Assembly: GCA_040382055.1 (NCBI GenBank)
Contig: JBEIGE010000002.1
Span: 144,125 to 208,124, forward strand
Length of the DNA stretch: 64,000 nucleotides
From: JBEIGE01 sp040382055
GTDB taxonomy: Bacteria; Pseudomonadota; Gammaproteobacteria; Burkholderiales; Burkholderiaceae_C
Reading direction: 5' to 3'
The position numbers were made by a program, and so were the translations under genes. The notes beneath the pieces are model-generated. The model ran no database searches. It was not told the DNA's origin and saw only the letters and a program-made list of their open reading frames with translations. Positions within the stretch are counted from its first letter, which is position 1. Each line of letters starts with the position of its first letter. Of this stretch, positions 44,921-54,107 are shown in pieces.

Positions 44921-46051
44921 CTAGCTCAGCGCGCGCTGGATGATGATTTTTTGGATGTCGCTGGTGCCTTCATAAATTTGGCACACACGCACATCACGGT
45001 AGATGCGTTCCACCGGAAAATCGCTGACATAGCCGTAACCGCCCAGCGTCTGAATGGCGGCACTGCAGACCCGCTCGGCCATTTCGCTGGCAAACAGCTT
45101 GGCCATGGCGGCCTCTTTCAGGCAAGGGCGACCCGCATCGCGCAGGCTGGCGGCATGCCAGACGAGTTGCCTGGCCGCTTCCAAATTGGTAGCGCAATCA
45201 GCAAGCCTAAAGCCGACAGCCTGGTGGTTCATGATGGAAGTGCCAAAGCTCTCGCGGTCTTTGGCATAGGCAATTGCCACTTCCAGAGCGCTGCGCGCCA
45301 TGCCCACACTTTGCGCTGCAATACCGATGCGCCCGCCCTCCAGCCCTCCCAAAGCAATGCCATAACCTTCGCCCTCTTGTCCAATCAGGTTTTCTGCCGG
45401 AATACGGCAGTTGTCAAAGTTGATCTGTGCTGTGTCACTGCTGTGCTGGCCCAGTTTGTCTTCCAGACGTGCGACCACATAGCCCGGTGCGTTGGTGGGC
45501 ACCAGAAAAGCACTCATGCCTTTTTTGCCCGCGGTCTTGTTGGTGACTGCGATAACAATGGCCACATCGCCGTTTTTGCCACTGGTGATGAATTGCTTGA
45601 CACCATTGATGATGTACGCATCGCCCGATTTTTCTGCCGTAGTGCGCAGGGATGAGGCATCGCTGCCCACATGCGGCTCGGTCAGGCAAAACGCGCCAAG
45701 CATCTTGCCCTGTGCCAACGGTGTCAGCCACTGTTTCTTTTGCTGCGCATTGCCGAACTTCATCAAAATGGCATTGACCGGGCAGTTGGTGACACTGATC
45801 ACCGTGCTGGTGCCGCCATCACCAGCGGCAATTTCTTCCAATACCAGCGCCAACGTCAAGTAGTCCAGGCCAGCGCCACCCAGCTCCTCGGGCACACAAA
45901 TACCGTAGGCTCCCAACGCCGCCAGACCCTGGTGGGCTGCTTTGGGAAAGGTGTGGTCCTTGTCCCATTGGGCAGCGTAGGGCCAAAGTTCTTTTTGTGC
46001 AAAGTCACGCACGGCATCACGCACCATTTCCTGGTCTGGAGACAACACCAT
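44921..46051 (-). CDS. Acyl-CoA dehydrogenase
   Basis: 376 residues, a full-length flavin acyl-CoA dehydrogenase: FCLTEPHVGSDASSLRTTAE (FAD binding), GLEGGRIGIAAQSVGMAR, QTLGGYGYVSDFPVERIYRDVRVCQIYEGTSDIQK with the catalytic Glu in YEGTSD. Substrate chain length cannot be told; in context it may act on short or branched acyl-CoA. It is followed by a SDR and thiolase upstream in the transcript. Confidence 0.92.
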   Translation of the reverse strand: MVLSPDQEMVRDAVRDFAQKELWPYAAQWDKDHTFPKAAHQGLAALGAYGICVPEELGGAGLDYLTLALVLEEIAAGDGGTSTVISVTNCPVNAILMKFGNAQQKKQWLTPLAQGKMLGAFCLTEPHVGSDASSLRTTAEKSGDAYIINGVKQFITSGKNGDVAIVIAVTNKTAGKKGMSAFLVPTNAPGYVVARLEDKLGQHSSDTAQINFDNCRIPAENLIGQEGEGYGIALGGLEGGRIGIAAQSVGMARSALEVAIAYAKDRESFGTSIMNHQAVGFRLADCATNLEAARQLVWHAASLRDAGRPCLKEAAMAKLFASEMAERVCSAAIQTLGGYGYVSDFPVERIYRDVRVCQIYEGTSDIQKIIIQRALS

Positions 46052-46075
46052 ATGAATCCTTGCCGTTAAGTGGGG

Positions 46076-46741
46076 TTACCAGGACAGGGGCTGGCCGTCG
46101 TGGTTGAAAAAGCCGCCGTTATGGGCGTGGGTAAGCGCTGCCACGGTGGCACGAAGGTCAGAAACGCTGCGGGTCACATCCAGATCAGCCCCGCTGCCAC
46201 CCATGTCGGTTTTGACCCAGCCCGGGTGCAAGGCCACACACACGGCTTTTCCCAGCAAGTCCAGTGACATGTCCTTGACCACAGAGTTAACCGCCGCCTT
46301 GGATGCACGGTACAGCCATGCGCCGCTATTGCTGCGCTGCCCGATAGACCCCATATGCGATGACAGTGTGGCTAGCTTGCCACCGGGCCTCAGCGCAGTG
46401 GCCATCAAGGGCAGCAGGCGCATGGCACCCAGGACATTGGTGTGCATGACCGCATCAAAGTCCAGCTGAGGCGGTGCATTTGGTGGACCCAGCCGCCCCA
46501 GCAGCACACCAGAGACATACCAGGCTTCATCAAACTTCTCACCACCGATGGCTGCGCCAAAGGCGGCGCAACTTGCATCTTCGGTCACATCCAGTGGCAT
46601 TGCCTTGACCCCCAGATCCGCCAGCATGGCAAGCCCAGGCGCAGAGCGCGCAGTTGCCGTAACCCTGTGCCCAGCAGCCAGACTTTGGCGCACCAGTTCC
46701 AGACCAATACCGCGCGAAGCACCAACCACCAGAATATTCAT
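46076..46741 (-). CDS. SDR-family oxidoreductase
   Basis: 221 residues. N-terminal NAD(P) motif VVGASRGIGLELVRQSL, Tyr-x3-Lys in the WLYRASKAAVNSVV segment, and a C-terminal DGQPLSW, all short-chain dehydrogenase features. Substrate unknown. The gene lies between an acyl-CoA dehydrogenase and a thiolase, 16 nt after the latter, consistent with one transcript. Confidence 0.88.
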   Translation of the reverse strand: MNILVVGASRGIGLELVRQSLAAGHRVTATARSAPGLAMLADLGVKAMPLDVTEDASCAAFGAAIGGEKFDEAWYVSGVLLGRLGPPNAPPQLDFDAVMHTNVLGAMRLLPLMATALRPGGKLATLSSHMGSIGQRSNSGAWLYRASKAAVNSVVKDMSLDLLGKAVCVALHPGWVKTDMGGSGADLDVTRSVSDLRATVAALTHAHNGGFFNHDGQPLSW

Positions 46742-46757
46742 AAACGCGTCTTTCGGA

Positions 46758-47951
46758 TCAAATTAATTCCAGAGCCACGGCTGTGGCCTCACCGCCGCCA
46801 ATACACAAAGTAGCCACGCCCTTTTGAAGACCTCGCGCCTTCAGGGCGTAGATCAGCGTGATCATGATTCTCGCGCCAGAGGCGCCGATAGGGTGACCCA
46901 ACGCACAGGCGCCGCCATTCACATTGACCTTGTCATGGGCCACACCCATCTCTTTCATGAGCGCCATGGGCACCACGGCAAACGCCTCGTTCACTTCCCA
47001 AAGGTCAACGTCGCCAATAGCCCAGTCGGCCTTGGCCAGCAACTTCCGGCTAGCACCCACAGGCGCAGTGGCAAACCACTCAGGCTCCTGAGCGTGGGTG
47101 GCGTGCGCAACGATTCGCGCTAAAGGGGTGCACCCAAGCTCGGCAGCCGTGCTTGCCTTCATCATGACCAGAGCGGCTGCGCCATCATTGATGGAGGAAC
47201 TGGAGGCGGCAGTGACGGTGCCGTCCTTTTTAAAAGCGGGTTTGAGCGTGGCAATTTTGTCAAGTTTGACCTTGCCAGGCCCTTCATCGATAGAGATCAG
47301 CAATTCACCCGAACGGCCTTTGACCAAGACCGGAGTGATTTCAGCTGCAAACGCGCCGGATTCGATAGCGGCTTTGGCACGCTGCACGCTGGCAGTGGCA
47401 AATGCGTCCTGCTCGGCACGGCTAAAGTTGTACTTGGCCGCACAGTCTTCACCAAAAGTTCCCATGGATCGGCCTGGCTCGTAAGCGTCTTCCAGGCCGT
47501 CGAGCATCATGTGGTCAAAAATACGGTCGTGGCCGATGCGATAGCCCCCACGCGCTTTGGGCAATAAGTAGGGGGCGTTGGTCATGCTCTCCATGCCACC
47601 CGCTACCAGCACCTCATGGCTGCCGGCAACCAGCATGTCGTGCGCAAACATGGCTGCACGCATGCCCGAGCCACACATTTTGCTCAAGGTCACGGCACCT
47701 GCGCTGTTGGGCAAGCCGCCCTTGAAGGCGGCCTGGCGGGCCGGTGCCTGGCCTTGGCCGGCCATCAGGCAGTTGCCAAAAATGACCTCGGTGACCAACT
47801 CGGGCTTCATTTGCGAACCCTCTGAGGCGCGTTGGAGGGCGGCCTGGATGGCAGCACCACCCAGATCATGTGCTGCCAGCGTCGAAAAATCACCCTGAAA
47901 ACTGCCCATGGGGGTACGGGCGGCACTGACAATAACGATGGGGTCGACCAT
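46758..47951 (-). CDS. Acetyl-CoA C-acyltransferase (thiolase)
   Basis: 397 residues. Thiolase catalytic sites are complete: Cys in LSKMCGSGMRAAMFAHDML near residue 90, NVNGGACALGHPIGASGARI with the catalytic His near 350, and CIGGGEATAVALELI at the C-terminus with the second Cys. It cleaves acetoacetyl-CoA and is placed with leucine-pathway genes. Confidence 0.95.
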   Translation of the reverse strand: MVDPIVIVSAARTPMGSFQGDFSTLAAHDLGGAAIQAALQRASEGSQMKPELVTEVIFGNCLMAGQGQAPARQAAFKGGLPNSAGAVTLSKMCGSGMRAAMFAHDMLVAGSHEVLVAGGMESMTNAPYLLPKARGGYRIGHDRIFDHMMLDGLEDAYEPGRSMGTFGEDCAAKYNFSRAEQDAFATASVQRAKAAIESGAFAAEITPVLVKGRSGELLISIDEGPGKVKLDKIATLKPAFKKDGTVTAASSSSINDGAAALVMMKASTAAELGCTPLARIVAHATHAQEPEWFATAPVGASRKLLAKADWAIGDVDLWEVNEAFAVVPMALMKEMGVAHDKVNVNGGACALGHPIGASGARIMITLIYALKARGLQKGVATLCIGGGEATAVALELI

Positions 47952-47979
47952 GCGAGCTCCTGAAGATGTTGTGAGTTTT

Positions 47980-48004
47980 GATTGCTATTGAATGAGTAGC
48001 AATC
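47980..48004. repeat. Perfect 8-bp inverted repeat between thiolase and can
   Basis: GATTGCTA and TAGCAATC with a 9-nt loop; it overlaps the stop of can and lies 28 bp upstream of the thiolase start. Possible operator, processing site or degenerate dispersed repeat (it shares TTGCTA with the motifs in tlyA and uvrA). Confidence 0.5.
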
Positions 48005-48663
48005 TACTCTCTTTGCATATGGGATACAGACTTGATTGCCGCTTTATAACAGGCTTCCAAATGGTCTGCGGCAGCGACGGTCATGCTCAGGTTCTTGAGC
48101 AGACCATCATGCACGCCGTAGACCCAGCCATGCAGTGTGAGCGGCTGGCCACGTCCCCAGGCATCCTGGACAACGGTGCTTTGCGCCACGTTGACCACCT
48201 GCTCAATGGCGTTGAGTTCGACCAGTGCGTCATAACGTGCGGTGTCAGGCAGATCATCGAGCAAGGCACGGTGCCGGTCACGCACATCCTGGATATGACG
48301 CAACCAGTTATCGGCCAGACCAATGCGCACGCCATCAAGCGCAGCCTGGACGCCGGAGCACCCGTAATGCCCCACTACCATGACATGCCCGACCTTGAGC
48401 ATTTCCACCGCAAACTGAATGGTGGACAAGGCATTGAGGTCCGAATGCACCACCACATTGCCCACATTGCGGTGCACAAACACCTCGCCCGGCTCCAACC
48501 CGGTGATCTGGTTGGCAGGAACGCGACTGTCGGAGCAACCTATCCACATGTAGCGCGGTTTTTGCTGTACACGCAAGCTGGTGAAAAAGCCCGGGCGGTC
48601 CTGTTCCATTTGCGCAGCCCAGGCGCGGTTGTGGGCGAACAGATCATCCAGATGTTGCGTCAT
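48004..48663 (-). CDS. can: Beta-class carbonic anhydrase
   Basis: 219 residues. Zinc site residues are Cys in WIGCSDSRVPANQ, and HYGCSGVQ near residue 100, the pattern of Can/CynT. It interconverts CO2 and bicarbonate; next to biotin-dependent carboxylation genes this would supply bicarbonate (inference). The thiolase gene follows 52 nt downstream. Confidence 0.95.
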   Translation of the reverse strand: MTQHLDDLFAHNRAWAAQMEQDRPGFFTSLRVQQKPRYMWIGCSDSRVPANQITGLEPGEVFVHRNVGNVVVHSDLNALSTIQFAVEMLKVGHVMVVGHYGCSGVQAALDGVRIGLADNWLRHIQDVRDRHRALLDDLPDTARYDALVELNAIEQVVNVAQSTVVQDAWGRGQPLTLHGWVYGVHDGLLKNLSMTVAAADHLEACYKAAIKSVSHMQRE

Positions 48664-48704
48664 GACTTTATTGTGAGCCTGCAGGCTTCATCCAAGCTGA
48701 CGCC

Positions 48705-50795
48705 TCAGGGCTGTCTCAAACTGGCTCGGACATGCCAGTCCAGCAGCCCCAGCCGCGCCTGCTCCTGCGCGTCTTCGCGTGCGTCAAAGTGGCAAGCCAG
48801 GTCCGCTTTATTCAGGCCGGGGGAGCAGACAAACGAGGCGGCGTCACCCAAGGTCCAACTGCCTTTGGCATTGCGCGCAGTGCCGTAGTAGGTAAGCGAG
48901 CGCGGAGCGTTCAAGGCCGGGTTGGGTTGTTGAGCGGGGTCCAGCAGCAGGTTGCGCCCGGTATTGACGTAACCGGATATCGGACCGGATGCTGACCCCA
49001 AAAGCGGAAACAAGGTGGGCAGCATGTCGCGGTGACTCGCTGGCAGGGTGCGCTGCACGCCGCAATCAAGCCGTTCCCCCCAAATGACAAAAGGTACCTG
49101 ACTGAGCAAAAACCGCCGCTCAGGGGTAGCGTACAAGCCAAAGCTGCGCACATTGTGGTCACCCGTTGCAGCAACCAGCGTGCTTGTGTGCAAGGGGCCT
49201 TGTTGTAACTCCTGAACAAAACCGCCCAGCAGGTCGGTGGCGTAATGGTAGGAGTCCAGGTTGGGGATCAGCGTGTCGGAATTGCGCTCGCCACCCCATT
49301 TATCCATATTGCGTACTTTGCGCTGGTAGTCAGCCGGAACGTCATAAGGCGGGTGGTTGGTAGAAGTGAGAACAAACACAAACAGCGGCTTGCCAGACCC
49401 TGTCGCACCCGAGGAATTTGGTGGGCTTTGCATTTTTTTCAGTCGCTCAGACAAATATTGAAAAACATAGCTGTCCCAGACCCCCCAGATGCCGAGTGAG
49501 GCTTGCGGGTAGGCGGCTTTGAGGGTGTTCGCATCGACGATCTCATCAAAGCCCTGCGTCTTGAGCACACGATCAAGATCCCGCCAGCCAGATCGGGCCG
49601 ATGTCACAAACAGGGTGTGATACCCGGCTTGCTTGAGCAGCAAGGGAACTGACCACGGAATCGGCCTTTTACCTTGCAGACCCAGGGTCAAAGGAGTGAT
49701 CGGGGTGGAGAACAAAATGGCCTCCAGCGAGGGGTGCGTGCCGGGCTGGGCCGAATCAAAATTGGAGAAATGGCAGGCTTGGTTCATTGTCGGAGCCAGG
49801 CGGCCCAGAACATCAAAGTCTGGCGCGTGGTAACGAAATGGCTCCGCGCTCCAGGACTCCATCAGGAAGAACAACAGGTTTTTCGCCGGCTTGGGATTGT
49901 CAGACTGAGGGCCGTCTGGCATTGCTGCATCCTTGCTCCTGGCCTGGTAAATCAGGCTTCGCATCAACGAATCGGGGTCTGTCTCGTCGATGTTGAGCAC
50001 CCGGGCTGCCTCCATGGGGGACTGAAAACCCAAACGCTTGAGGCCAAGCAACGGGTCTTGCAGGTTCTGCGAGTCACGCCGGCTGTCCCAGGCAAACTTG
50101 AGCGCCATGACGCCATTGGGCACCATGTCATTGAGAAACTGCGAGGTGGTCACCGAAACGTTCTGACGCCCCAAGGCCATGGCGCGCAATGTGCCCTTGG
50201 TGGTCAGCACCAGCATGAAGCTGGCTAGCAAAACGCCCAGAAGCGTTACCCACACCGAGTAGCGCCGAGCATTGAGTTGCCGGCTTAGATGACCATACAC
50301 CCGCTCTCTGAGCAGAATGACCCCCAGGCTCAAAGCAACCCAGACAGCCAGTGTGAGGACAACTGGAAAGTCGCTCCAGATGGTCTGAACAATCGCCTGG
50401 GTATCGTCTTCAAAAAAACCGAACACCGTGGGATCGATCGGGGTTTTGTAAAAGCCGAAATAGTGCAGATTGATAAGGGAGGCCAGTACAAACAGCACAG
50501 CAACGAAACCGGCAATCCAACCGTGAAAACGTGCTGGAATGACCATCAGCAAAGGCAAGAGCAAAAGCCCGGCAGCAGCACACACCTTCAGATCAAAGCG
50601 CGCGCCCTGCAAGATGACACGCCATAAGTCCGCAAGCGGTGCTTGTAACCCAGCAGGCCAGTGCCACGCGATCTGAAGCGCCCGCAATACCGTCAGCGCC
50701 AACGCCACCAGTATCACCATCACCCAGGCTTGCAGAACAGCCGACGACACTGCAACAGTCAAGTGACGGCCGAATGTACGGGGAGAAAAGTTCAT
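48705..50795 (-). CDS. LTA synthase-family sulfatase-fold membrane enzyme
   Basis: 696 residues. About five N-terminal transmembrane helices (residues 15-190) precede a periplasmic alkaline-phosphatase-fold domain. The conserved Thr-containing nucleophile region lies in FDSAQPGTHPSLEAILFST, and the metal-binding TGDHNVRSFG is near residue 560. LTA synthase relatives in Gram-negative bacteria add phosphoglycerol or phosphoethanolamine to glycans or lipids; the substrate here is unknown. Confidence 0.88.
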   Translation of the reverse strand: MNFSPRTFGRHLTVAVSSAVLQAWVMVILVALALTVLRALQIAWHWPAGLQAPLADLWRVILQGARFDLKVCAAAGLLLLPLLMVIPARFHGWIAGFVAVLFVLASLINLHYFGFYKTPIDPTVFGFFEDDTQAIVQTIWSDFPVVLTLAVWVALSLGVILLRERVYGHLSRQLNARRYSVWVTLLGVLLASFMLVLTTKGTLRAMALGRQNVSVTTSQFLNDMVPNGVMALKFAWDSRRDSQNLQDPLLGLKRLGFQSPMEAARVLNIDETDPDSLMRSLIYQARSKDAAMPDGPQSDNPKPAKNLLFFLMESWSAEPFRYHAPDFDVLGRLAPTMNQACHFSNFDSAQPGTHPSLEAILFSTPITPLTLGLQGKRPIPWSVPLLLKQAGYHTLFVTSARSGWRDLDRVLKTQGFDEIVDANTLKAAYPQASLGIWGVWDSYVFQYLSERLKKMQSPPNSSGATGSGKPLFVFVLTSTNHPPYDVPADYQRKVRNMDKWGGERNSDTLIPNLDSYHYATDLLGGFVQELQQGPLHTSTLVAATGDHNVRSFGLYATPERRFLLSQVPFVIWGERLDCGVQRTLPASHRDMLPTLFPLLGSASGPISGYVNTGRNLLLDPAQQPNPALNAPRSLTYYGTARNAKGSWTLGDAASFVCSPGLNKADLACHFDAREDAQEQARLGLLDWHVRASLRQP

Positions 50796-50851
50796 GTGAT
50801 CCGCCCGAACCTGAGTAAGCGCGGAATTACCAAAGCCCGTTTCGCCATGGG

Positions 50852-52045
50852 TCAGGCTGTTTCTGAAAAAAGTTCACGGCCAATCAGCATGCGGCGTATT
50901 TCGCTGGTTCCGGCGCCAATTTCATACAGCTTGGCATCGCGCCACAAGCGGCCGAGCGGATAGTCATTGATATAGCCGTTACCACCGAAGATCTGTACGC
51001 CCTCACCCGCCATCCATGTGGCTTTCTCGGCACACCACAAAATGACCGAGGCACAGTCTTTGCGAACCTGACGTACATGCTCTTGGCCCAAAAGATCCAG
51101 GTTTTTGGCAACCGTATAGGCAAATGAGCGGCCGGCTTGCAGCACGGTATACATATCAGCCACTTTGCCCTGTATCAGTTGAAACTCACCGATGCTTTGG
51201 CCGAATTGCTTGCGGTCGTGAATGTAAGGGATCACGCTGTCCATCACCGACTGCATGATGCCCAAAGGTCCGCCACTCAGGACAGCACGCTCATAATCCA
51301 GTCCGCTCATGAGCACCTTGGCACCGCCGTTGAGGTGACCCAAAATATTGGCTTGAGGAACCTCGACGTTGTGAAACACCAACTCGCCGGTATGGCTGCC
51401 ACGCATGCCCATTTTGTCGAGCTTTTGCGCCACCGAAAAGCCGGGCATACCCTTTTCAATGATGAATGCTGTGATAGCGCCGCGTTTGGCTGCCGGGCCT
51501 GTCGGATCCTGTTCTGTCTTGGCATAGACCACCAGCGTATCGGCATCAGGGCCGTTGGTGATCCACATTTTGCTGCCGTTGAGCAGGTAATAGCCGCCTT
51601 GGTCCTGCGCACGCAGCTTCATGCTCAGCACATCACTGCCCGCACCGGGCTCACTCATTGCCAGTGCTCCGACATGCTCGCCACTGATGAGTTTGGGCAG
51701 GTATTTTTGCCTCTGCTCTGGCGTGCCGTTGCGTTTAATCTGGTTGACGCACAGGTTGCTGTGTGCGCCATAACTCAGACCGACAGATGCCGATGCCCGC
51801 GAAATTTCTTCCATGGCAACCATGTGTGCCAGGTAGCCCATATTGGCACCACCGTACTCTTCGCCCACGGTAATGCCCAGAACACCAAGATCCCCCATTT
51901 TTTTCCAGAGGTCCATCGGAAATTGGTCACTGCGGTCAATCTCTGCTGCGCGCGGCGCAATTTCAGTCTGTGCAAATTCGCACACAGCATCGCGCAGGGC
52001 GTCAATGTCGTCACCCAACTGGAAATTGAGTCCGGGCAGGTTCAT
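50852..52045 (-). CDS. Isovaleryl-CoA dehydrogenase
   Basis: 397 residues with the acyl-CoA dehydrogenase motifs and the IVD-type sequence: GLSYGAHSNLCVNQIKRNG, AMSEPGAGSDVLSMKLRA, SGLDYERAVLSGGPLGIMQ (the Glu in YERAV is the IVD-type catalytic base position), and IFGGNGYINDYPLGRLWRDAKLYEIGAGTSEIRRMLI. It starts leucine-derived isovaleryl-CoA breakdown. AAGGAGACGAC precedes the ATG at 52045. It is divergent from the MBL gene. Confidence 0.93.
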   Translation of the reverse strand: MNLPGLNFQLGDDIDALRDAVCEFAQTEIAPRAAEIDRSDQFPMDLWKKMGDLGVLGITVGEEYGGANMGYLAHMVAMEEISRASASVGLSYGAHSNLCVNQIKRNGTPEQRQKYLPKLISGEHVGALAMSEPGAGSDVLSMKLRAQDQGGYYLLNGSKMWITNGPDADTLVVYAKTEQDPTGPAAKRGAITAFIIEKGMPGFSVAQKLDKMGMRGSHTGELVFHNVEVPQANILGHLNGGAKVLMSGLDYERAVLSGGPLGIMQSVMDSVIPYIHDRKQFGQSIGEFQLIQGKVADMYTVLQAGRSFAYTVAKNLDLLGQEHVRQVRKDCASVILWCAEKATWMAGEGVQIFGGNGYINDYPLGRLWRDAKLYEIGAGTSEIRRMLIGRELFSETA

Positions 52046-52115
52046 GTCGTCTCCTTGGAAAGGGTCAAGCCAACCTTCAATGTCGTGTTGGCGTCATGGT
52101 GAGCATCAATTATGA

Positions 52116-53231
52116 ATGCACAATGAACACACCATGAATGAACTCGAAGCCCAGCTCCATTACCCCTTGAATGACACCCTGCCGCCATCCGGCCGCACCT
52201 TGGAGGTGGCACCAGGCATCCATTGGATAAGAATGGCCTTGCCATTTGCGCTGGACCACATCAACTTGTGGCTGCTACGTGACGTCATTGACGGTGTGCA
52301 TGGATGGACCATTGTGGACTGTTGCATCAGCCGAGAAGAATCCAAAGCGCAATGGGAAGAAATTTTTACCCATGCGTTGCAGGGGCTTCCCGTGTTGCGC
52401 GTGATCGTGACGCACATGCACCCCGATCACATCGGACTGGCCCACTGGCTATGTGAGCGCTGGAGCACGCCCGACCATGACTGCCGCCTGTGGTGCAGCG
52501 CTACTGACTTCCATTTAGCCCGCATCGGCTCGCAGCTGAGCAATGGCTTTGGCGGAGAACGCGCAGCGCACTTTTTTGCCGCGCACGGCCTCAATGACCC
52601 CGAATCTGTGAGCACCATCAAGGCCCGGGAGAATTATTTTCCAACGCTGGTTCCCGATGTGCCCAGCCAATTCCGGCGCATGATGGACGGAAACACGTTG
52701 ACCATTGGCGCGACAAGCTGGCAGTGCATCAGCGGCTACGGCCATGCCCCGGAACACATTGCCCTGTACTGCAGCGACTTGAATATCCTGATTGGGGGCG
52801 ACATGATGTTGCCACGGATCTCCACCAATGTCAGCGTGTTTGAGATGGAGCCCGAATCCGACCCGCTCAAACTGTTTCTTGCATCGATTGATAAATTCAA
52901 GGCGCTACCCGAGAACACCCTGGTCTTGCCCTCGCATGGCAAGCCATTTCAGGGCATGCACAGACGCATTGCACAACTGCATGAGCACCACCGCGACCGC
53001 CTCTTGGAAGTGTTGGAGGCTTGCAGCGAAAAACCCTGCAGCGCCCGCGATGTCCTACCGGTACTTTTCAAACGCAAGCTGGACATGCACCAGATGACCT
53101 TTGCCATGGGTGAATCCATTGCGCACCTTCACACCCTGTGGTTTGAAGGTCAACTCAAGCGCCAACGTGATACTGACGGGGTCTACCGGTTTGAGCGCAT
53201 CACTGCCAACGGGGAATCGCGTCGTCTTTGA
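52116..53231 (+). CDS. Metallo-beta-lactamase fold hydrolase
   Basis: Up to 371 residues; the ATG at 52134 (MNELEAQLHYPL) is a likely alternative start. The zinc motif THMHPDHIGLAHW appears near residue 105, with metal-ligand His in GYGHAPEHIAL near 210 and the closing SHGKPFQGM. Glyoxalase II-like fold with a C-terminal winged-helix extension. It is divergent from ivd, as in related leucine clusters, and overlaps the YgjP-like gene at its 3' end by 32 nt. Confidence 0.85.
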   Translation: MHNEHTMNELEAQLHYPLNDTLPPSGRTLEVAPGIHWIRMALPFALDHINLWLLRDVIDGVHGWTIVDCCISREESKAQWEEIFTHALQGLPVLRVIVTHMHPDHIGLAHWLCERWSTPDHDCRLWCSATDFHLARIGSQLSNGFGGERAAHFFAAHGLNDPESVSTIKARENYFPTLVPDVPSQFRRMMDGNTLTIGATSWQCISGYGHAPEHIALYCSDLNILIGGDMMLPRISTNVSVFEMEPESDPLKLFLASIDKFKALPENTLVLPSHGKPFQGMHRRIAQLHEHHRDRLLEVLEACSEKPCSARDVLPVLFKRKLDMHQMTFAMGESIAHLHTLWFEGQLKRQRDTDGVYRFERITANGESRRL

Positions 53232-54102
53232 GTTGCTCGCGCAATTGATCGAATTGCGGGATGACTGATCTCACGGTATCCCAGAATCGGGGGCTGTGGT
53301 CCATCACACGCAGATGGCTGAGTTCATGAACAACCACGTAGTCAAGCACCGAGGGTTTGAAATGAATAAGTCGCCAGTTCAGGCGAATCGAGCCATCGGC
53401 GCGGGCACTGCCCCATCGTGTACCCGCATTGCTGAGGGACAAGCGGACCCATTTGACCTGCAATTGGGATGCAAAATGATCAAGTCGTGCTATGAAATGG
53501 CGCTTGGCCTGTCGCATCAGCCAGGCCTGAACCGCATCCCGAATTTGTTCGGACGACGCATTGTGTGCAAGCCCGATATGCAGACGCAAATCGCCCGTGC
53601 TGTCAAGCTTTGCGTCTGATTGAGGCAGAGCACCCGGCTCGACATCCACTCCAAGGCGTTTTAGCCCACCTCCGGAGGTACTGAAGTCATGGGCAGGATC
53701 AATCACGACGATCACCTGCTGACCCAAAAAAGGAAAACTCGCGCCATCTCGCCAGTCAATTCGGGTAGCCTCAAGCCGCTCATGGCGTTGGCGTGTTTCA
53801 TTGAGCTTGCGCACAATCCAATCTGATTTTTCCTGCAAGGCAGCTTCCACCTCATACAGGGGCACCCACTTGGGCGCACTGACCACCAGACCATCCGGCC
53901 CCACCACAAAGCCGATGGTGCGCCGCTTGCCGCGCTTGAATTCATAGGCGACCCGTACATCCGAGAGGCTGGTTTCACGCGTAGCCCGTGGATGGCGGTA
54001 AAGCTGGTTTGCACGAGGGCTAAGCGGTTCAGCTTCGACTTGCAAGGCCGCAACTGGCGCAGCGTCAAAAAAATCCAAGGCGAACTGGAGCGGGCTGCGC
54101 AT
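53200..54102 (-). CDS. YgjP/SprT-like M48 metallopeptidase
   Basis: 300 residues with DUF45 features: a basic N-terminal beta domain and the zinc motif VVVHELSHLRVMDHSPRFWDTV near residue 250 (HELSH). The function of YgjP-like proteins is poorly known; they act in the cytoplasm. Last gene of the glyQ-glyS-gmhB-plsC run, 5 nt after plsC. It is convergent with the MBL gene and overlaps it by 32 nt. Confidence 0.85.
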   Translation of the reverse strand: MRSPLQFALDFFDAAPVAALQVEAEPLSPRANQLYRHPRATRETSLSDVRVAYEFKRGKRRTIGFVVGPDGLVVSAPKWVPLYEVEAALQEKSDWIVRKLNETRQRHERLEATRIDWRDGASFPFLGQQVIVVIDPAHDFSTSGGGLKRLGVDVEPGALPQSDAKLDSTGDLRLHIGLAHNASSEQIRDAVQAWLMRQAKRHFIARLDHFASQLQVKWVRLSLSNAGTRWGSARADGSIRLNWRLIHFKPSVLDYVVVHELSHLRVMDHSPRFWDTVRSVIPQFDQLREQLKDDAIPRWQ

Positions 54103-54107
54103 GGCCG

